From: Acidobacteriota bacterium
GTDB taxonomy: Bacteria > Acidobacteriota > Terriglobia > Terriglobales > SCQP01
Reading direction: 5' to 3'
NCBI GenBank assembly: GCA_004299485.1
Contig: SCQP01000014.1
Coordinates: forward strand, 62,001-126,000
Length of the DNA: 64,000 bases
Shown here: positions 59,993-64,000 of the stretch, piece by piece
Position numbering within the stretch: the stretch's first letter is position 1
How the letters are laid out: each line of letters opens with the position of its first letter
Notes under the pieces: generated by a model
The model's input: the letters and a program-made list of their open reading frames with translations, nothing else
Told to the model about the DNA's origin: nothing
The model's database searches: none
Position numbers and translations under genes: made by a program

Positions 59993-61657
59993 TCAGATGT
60001 GGGCGCGGCTTTGGGTGACGCGGTAGCGGCCAGCGACGAAGGCGGGATCGGTGAGAGAGGCGTTAGCGGAGGGATTGGCGCCGGTGCCGTGGAAATCGCT
60101 GTAGGCGGCGGACTGGTTGACGTAGACGCCGCCGGTGAGGTTTTCGGAAAGCGAGACACCGGTATCAGCGGCGATGTCGCGCGCCTGGTCGAGCACCGCG
60201 GGATCGGTGGCGTAGACCGAGAAGGTGAGCGCGCCGCGTTCGCGGGCGCCACGGCCAGCCAAGGCCAGGCTCTCGGCGGTGGAGGCGGTCGCAATCACGA
60301 AGGCTACGGGACCGAAGATTTCATGCATGAAGCTGGCCTCGTCTTTGGCGGCGGCGCGCAGCAGCAGCGGGGTGCGCACCCGCGCTTCGGGAAACTGCGG
60401 ATGGGCGATGGTTTCGCTGGCCAGTAAAACCGCGCCTGCGTGCGCGGCTTTTTCGAGGCGCGCGAGGATAGCCGGGCTTTGAATGGCGCCCAGAATTTCG
60501 ACGGCGCGGGCAGGATCGCTGAGCAGCTTGTGCAGCGCCTGCGCGATGCCGTCGGCCACGGCGTCGAAGCTCATGGGGCCTTCGGGCGTCTTGATACCGG
60601 CGCTGGGGACGAAAATGTTTTGCGGCGCGGTACACATCTGGCCGGAATAGAGAGCCAGCGAGAAGGCGATGTTTTTGGCGAGGCCGGAAAAATCTGCGGT
60701 CGAGTCAATCACGATGGGATTGACGCCGGCTTTTTCGGTGAACACCAGGGCCTGGCGGGCGTTGCGCTCCAGCCATTCGCCATTGGCCGGGCTGCCGGTG
60801 AAGTCGATGACTTTAACCGACGGATTCAGCGCCAGCCGCTCGGGGATATCATCGCCTTCAGCGTGGGCGGCCAGCAGCGCCAGATTGGGATCAAAACCTT
60901 GTTCGGTCAAAACCTCGCGGATGGTCTGGACGGTCAGCGCCAGCGGCAGAATCACGGCGGGATGCGGCTTCACGATCACGGCGTTGCCGGTGGCGAGACT
61001 CGCGAACAGGCCGGGGTAGCCGTTCCAGTTAGGAAAGGTGCTGCAGCCGATGACCAGGGCGACGCCGCGCGGCACGATGCGGAAGTGCTTTTCCATTTTG
61101 AGCGGCGGGTTTTTGCCTTGCGGTTTTTCCCAGACGGCGCTCGAGGGCACGCGGCGCATTTGCTGCCAGGCGTAGGCGACGGCTTCGAGACCACGGTCCT
61201 GGGCATGCGGGCCGCCGGCCTGAAAGGCCATCATGAAGGCCTGACCGGTGGTGTGCATGATGGCGTAGGCCATTTCGAAGCTGCGCTGATTGATGCGGAA
61301 CAGAGATTCCAGGGCGACGCCGACCCAGGCTTCGGGGCCAGCATGTCTCCACGACGTGATCGCCGTTTCCGCGGCGGCAACCAGCGCGTCGGGGTCGGCA
61401 TGGGAATAGCGGATGCCGAGTTTGGGGCCGAAGGGCGAGACTTCGTTGCCGACAGTTTTGCCGTCTCCCGGCTCCTTGAGCGCGAAGGGTTTTTGCAGCA
61501 GGGCCTCGTAGGCGGCTTTGCCGTCGTCGTTGGCGGTGGCGCCATAGGCTTTGGCGCTGGGCATTTCGACGAAGGGTGACCAGTAGCCGCGCTCCTCAAT
61601 CGCCTTGACGGCGGCGTCGAGCGTGGCTTGATATTTGGCGAACAGTGGGTGGGGCAT
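59993..61657 (-). CDS. paaN: phenylacetate-degradation aldehyde dehydrogenase PaaN (no hydratase domain)
   Basis: A 554-residue NAD(P)-dependent aldehyde dehydrogenase of the stand-alone PaaN type. The catalytic Cys is in [14 protein letters not shown] and the general-base region is [12 protein letters not shown]. The N-terminus [20 protein letters not shown] is characteristic. Unlike PaaZ (about 680 residues) it has no C-terminal MaoC hydratase that opens the oxepin ring, so a separate ring-cleaving hydratase must exist elsewhere. It lies between paaE (3-nt gap) and paaF. Confidence 0.93.
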   Translation of the reverse strand: MPHPLFAKYQATLDAAVKAIEERGYWSPFVEMPSAKAYGATANDDGKAAYEALLQKPFALKEPGDGKTVGNEVSPFGPKLGIRYSHADPDALVAAAETAITSWRHAGPEAWVGVALESLFRINQRSFEMAYAIMHTTGQAFMMAFQAGGPHAQDRGLEAVAYAWQQMRRVPSSAVWEKPQGKNPPLKMEKHFRIVPRGVALVIGCSTFPNWNGYPGLFASLATGNAVIVKPHPAVILPLALTVQTIREVLTEQGFDPNLALLAAHAEGDDIPERLALNPSVKVIDFTGSPANGEWLERNARQALVFTEKAGVNPIVIDSTADFSGLAKNIAFSLALYSGQMCTAPQNIFVPSAGIKTPEGPMSFDAVADGIAQALHKLLSDPARAVEILGAIQSPAILARLEKAAHAGAVLLASETIAHPQFPEARVRTPLLLRAAAKDEASFMHEIFGPVAFVIATASTAESLALAGRGARERGALTFSVYATDPAVLDQARDIAADTGVSLSENLTGGVYVNQSAAYSDFHGTGANPSANASLTDPAFVAGRYRVTQSRAHI

Positions 61658-61660
61658 TGC

Positions 61661-62734
61661 TTAATCCTGATCGAAATCCACGGTCACCTTTTCCGTGACC
61701 GGATAGCTCTGGCAGGTAAGGACGTAGCCGCGGGCGACTTCGTAATCTTCCAAAGCAAAATTACCGTCCATATCGACCTCGCCCGACACCAGTTTGGCAC
61801 GGCAGGTGGCGCAAACACCACTCTTGCAGGAAAAGCGCAGGTCGAGGCCGGCACGCAGGCCAGCTTCGAGGATGGTTTCGCGGCCGCGCTCCATCGGGAA
61901 CTGGTACTGGCGGCCATCGAGGATCAGCATGACCTGGGTGGTTTCCGGCTTCGCGGCCACGGGCCTGAGCGCACGCAGGGGCTGCTTCTGCTGGCTGCTG
62001 GCGAACTGCTCGGTCTTGATGCGCGCGGCTGGATAGCCAGCCTGTTGGAACGCCTGCGCCAGCTCGCGGTTCATTTCATGCGGACCGCACAGGAAGACTG
62101 AGTCCATCGCCTCGAGCGGCCCCCAGTAGCGCAGCAGCTCCTGGCATTTTTGGGCGGTCAGGCGGCCATTGAGGAGATCGAGATCCTGATGCTCACGTGT
62201 CATCACGTGCACGAGGCTGAAGCGGTTGAGGTAGGTGTCTTTCAGATCGGCCAGCTCTTCCCGAAACAGGATGGAGCTGGAGGCGCGGTTACCGTAGAAG
62301 AGAGTAAAGTCGCTGTGCGGTTCGGCGGCAAGCGTGGTTTTGAGGATTGAAAGTACGGGCGTGATGCCGCTGCCGGCCGCGATGGCCAGGTAGCGGCCGT
62401 GGCGCTCGGGCGCGAGAGGGATATGGAACAGGCCCGCGGGCGGCATGACCTCGAGAGTTTGGCCGGCCTGCAGGGCATCGTTGGCCCAATTTGAGAACAC
62501 GCCGCCGGGCTGGCGCTTGACCAGAATGCGCAAGCGGCCGGCCTGCACGGCTTCGCAAATGGAATAGGAACGGCGGACCTCTTCGCCCTCGATGCGCGCA
62601 CGCACGTTGAGGTGCTGGCCCTGGGTGAAGCGGAAGGCGTCGTGCAGTTCAGGCGGGACGGCGAAGGTGACGGTCACCGCGTCGCGTGTCTCGGGCGTCA
62701 CCGCGGCGATCTGCAGAGGGTGGTAAACGCTCAT
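61661..62734 (-). CDS. paaE: 1,2-phenylacetyl-CoA epoxidase reductase subunit PaaE
   Basis: The reductase of the PaaABCDE monooxygenase (357 residues), passing electrons from NADPH through FAD and a [2Fe-2S] cluster to PaaA. The FAD motif is EEVRRSYSICEAV and the nucleotide motif AAGSGITPVLSILK. The C-terminal plant-type ferredoxin has CKSGVCATC plus a later Cys in VLTCQSYP. ATG 62734 overlaps the paaD stop by 4 nt. Confidence 0.95.
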   Translation of the reverse strand: MSVYHPLQIAAVTPETRDAVTVTFAVPPELHDAFRFTQGQHLNVRARIEGEEVRRSYSICEAVQAGRLRILVKRQPGGVFSNWANDALQAGQTLEVMPPAGLFHIPLAPERHGRYLAIAAGSGITPVLSILKTTLAAEPHSDFTLFYGNRASSSILFREELADLKDTYLNRFSLVHVMTREHQDLDLLNGRLTAQKCQELLRYWGPLEAMDSVFLCGPHEMNRELAQAFQQAGYPAARIKTEQFASSQQKQPLRALRPVAAKPETTQVMLILDGRQYQFPMERGRETILEAGLRAGLDLRFSCKSGVCATCRAKLVSGEVDMDGNFALEDYEVARGYVLTCQSYPVTEKVTVDFDQD

Positions 62735-63195
62735 CGCAGGGGTTTGAAGTAGTCGAAGGGTTCACGGCAGGCGCGGCAGCGGTAGAGAGCCTTGCAAGGG
62801 GTCGAGCCGAAGGCACTGACGCATTCGGTCTGGGAGGAGCCACAGTGTGGGCAATGCACGCGCGGAGCGATGGCGTTGAGTTCCGGGGGGGCGATTCCGA
62901 AGCCGTGCAGCTTTTCCCTGCCCTGCGGGCTGAGCCAGTCGGTGGTCCAGGGCGGCGAGAGGCGGGTGGTCAGCTTGACGCGCGCGACACCGTGCGCGTG
63001 CAGCGCGGCTTCGATATCGTGGGCGATTACGGCAACGGCGGGGCAGCCGGAATAGGTGGGCGTGATGGTAACTTCCAGCTCGTCGCCGTGCCAGGCGGCA
63101 TCGCGCAAGATGCCCAGGTCCACGACCGAGACCACGGGGATCTCCGGGTCGGGCACAGCCTCGAGCCATTCGCGGATTTTCCCGACCTCTACCAT
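62731..63195 (-). CDS. paaD: phenylacetyl-CoA epoxidase maturation/assembly protein PaaD
   Basis: A 154-residue PaaD protein with an N-terminal MIP18/DUF59 domain (VPDPEIPVVSVVDLGILRDA, TYSGCPAVAVIAHDIE) and a C-terminal zinc ribbon (HCPHCGSSQTECV and YRCRACREPFDYFKP). It is thought to help insert metal into the epoxidase rather than catalyse. It overlaps paaC by 7 nt and paaE by 4 nt. Confidence 0.94.
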   Translation of the reverse strand: MVEVGKIREWLEAVPDPEIPVVSVVDLGILRDAAWHGDELEVTITPTYSGCPAVAVIAHDIEAALHAHGVARVKLTTRLSPPWTTDWLSPQGREKLHGFGIAPPELNAIAPRVHCPHCGSSQTECVSAFGSTPCKALYRCRACREPFDYFKPLR

Positions 63196-63920
63196 TGCGC
63201 TCCCGGATAGGCGCGCTGCAGGAACTGCATTTCGGCGAGCAGCGTACCGAGTTTTTCGGTATGAACGCCTTGCTTGCCGCCGTGCTGCATCCAGGCATCG
63301 GAGGGCACGGCCAAGGTCGCATGGGCAAACGTAGATTCAATTTCGGATTGCCAGCGCGGGCGCAGAGCTTCCAGATCGATCACGCTGCTGTCGACCGCAT
63401 CGGCGGCGAACATTTCACCGGTGAGGGGCCAGAGGGCAGCGATGGCGGTTTCCATGCGCCGGTGGCTTTCTTCGGTGCCATCGCCAAGGCGGATGATCCA
63501 GTCGCGGCTGCGGCGCAGATGATAGGCGGCCTCGCGCGAGGCCTTGGCGGCGATGGCGGCTATGGCTGCATCGGAGCTCGACCCGAGCGTTTCCAGCAAG
63601 GGCAGGTGCCAGGCGTCAAAGAAGAACTGCCGCGTCATCGTGTGGGCGTAATCGCCATTGGGCTGTTCGACCAGCAGCAGATTGCGGAACGCACCCGCGT
63701 CGCGCAGGTAGGCAAGCTGATCTTCACTGCGTCCGCAGCCTTCGCGCTCGCCCGCGAGCGTGAGCCAGAGCCGCGCCTGGCCGAGGAGATCGAGAGCGAC
63801 GTTGGCGAGCGCCAGGTCCTCTTCCAGCACTGGGCCGTGGCCGCACCACTCGCCCAGGCGTTGGCTCAGGATCAGGTCCGTATCGCCCAACCTTAGACAG
63901 AACTCGAACGGCGCGGTCAT
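63189..63920 (-). CDS. paaC: phenylacetyl-CoA epoxidase subunit PaaC
   Basis: The structural, ferritin-like but non-catalytic subunit that pairs with PaaA; 243 residues. Recognisable segments are LRLGDTDLILSQRLGEWCGHGP, LANVALDLLGQARLWL and ASREAAYHLRRSRDWIIRLGDG. ATG 63920 overlaps the paaB stop (ATGA). The C-terminus KLGTLLAEMQFLQRAYPGAQW fits the family. Confidence 0.95.
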   Translation of the reverse strand: MTAPFEFCLRLGDTDLILSQRLGEWCGHGPVLEEDLALANVALDLLGQARLWLTLAGEREGCGRSEDQLAYLRDAGAFRNLLLVEQPNGDYAHTMTRQFFFDAWHLPLLETLGSSSDAAIAAIAAKASREAAYHLRRSRDWIIRLGDGTEESHRRMETAIAALWPLTGEMFAADAVDSSVIDLEALRPRWQSEIESTFAHATLAVPSDAWMQHGGKQGVHTEKLGTLLAEMQFLQRAYPGAQW

Positions 63921-64000
63921 ATGTTTTTGACCTCGGGAGGGACTTTGAAGAAGCCGGGATGGCGATAGACCTTGGTCTGGGCGGGGTCGAAGAGGGGTTG
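63917..64000 (-). CDS. paaB: phenylacetyl-CoA epoxidase subunit PaaB, 3' end only
   Basis: Only the last 27 codons are in the window. They read LFDPAQTKVYRHPGFFKVP and end VKNI, close to the end of known PaaB proteins (FFDPAESKVYRHPTF in E. coli). PaaB bridges PaaA-PaaC in the epoxidase. Its stop overlaps the paaC start. paaA is presumably just outside the window, on the same strand. Confidence 0.88.
   Translation of the reverse strand, partial: QPLFDPAQTKVYRHPGFFKVPPEVKNI

Noticed and set aside
60440-61579. A 379-codon plus-strand open frame over paaN
   Set aside because: It is antisense to an unambiguous aldehyde dehydrogenase with catalytic motifs and reads as low-complexity Gly/Ala/Arg sequence.

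Overview
The window looks like chromosomal DNA of an acidobacterium (Acidobacteriota, probably Terriglobia-like). The base composition is GC-rich by eye. Lineage hints are a very large secreted NHL/MBG-repeat protein, an Oar-type TonB-dependent receptor with an N-terminal carboxypeptidase-regulatory domain, a fused E1 alpha/beta 2-oxoacid dehydrogenase, tandem S10 peptidases and an Lgt with the GRLGCFSAGCCWG signature. This placement is inferred from gene content. No rRNA, tRNA, CRISPR array, transposase or prophage was recognised.

Layout. 1-6.6 kb: the 5' part of ppdK (minus), then three tandem, translationally coupled secreted S10 carboxypeptidase paralogs. 6.6-9.1 kb: a small membrane protein, a possible 38-codon coupled ORF, thrC and lgt. 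9.1-14.5 kb: a 1612-residue secreted repeat protein containing three exact 492-bp periods, with a decayed copy of its 3' end behind it. 14.6-19.1 kb: nuoI-metK-tldD-tldE (minus). 19.15-21.9 kb: rph-rdgB-nth and a vapBC pair. 21.9-27.7 kb: a NirK-cupredoxin fusion with a CRP/FNR-like site placed at about -41.5, two glycosyltransferases and a GH20 hexosaminidase. 27.7-30.9 kb: ftsZ diverging from ilvE, followed by two Uma2-family genes. 30.9-37.6 kb: a PRC-MgtE_N-CBS protein, then uppS-cdsA-dxr-rseP-ispG (isoprenoid, lipid and envelope genes). 37.7-40.9 kb: a second branched-chain aminotransferase coupled to the fused E1. 41-48.5 kb: TonB receptor, S9 peptidase, PaiB-like protein and BNR-repeat protein. 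48.6-53.8 kb: a frameshifted TauD/gamma-butyrobetaine-type dioxygenase, an AraC regulator, an APC permease and an amidohydrolase. 53.8-64 kb: a phenylacetate-degradation cluster (paaB-C-D-E-N-F-G-H-I, then an FNT transporter, vapBC and a paaJ-type thiolase).

Genes are tightly packed and many same-strand neighbours overlap by 4 nt (ATGA or GTGA). Several genes that lack a Shine-Dalgarno sequence instead have an AT-rich TANNNT hexamer exactly 6 nt before the start codon (nuoI, ilvE, vapB2, tldD). In two of these the upstream gene's TAA stop forms the first half of the hexamer. This suggests leaderless transcription and is the most unusual system-level signal here. Functionally, the second aminotransferase plus the E1 fusion could supply branched acyl-CoA primers for iso-fatty acids. 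The paa genes would take phenylacetyl-CoA to acetyl-CoA and succinyl-CoA. NirK would reduce nitrite under CRP/FNR-family control. These roles are inferred from family and context.
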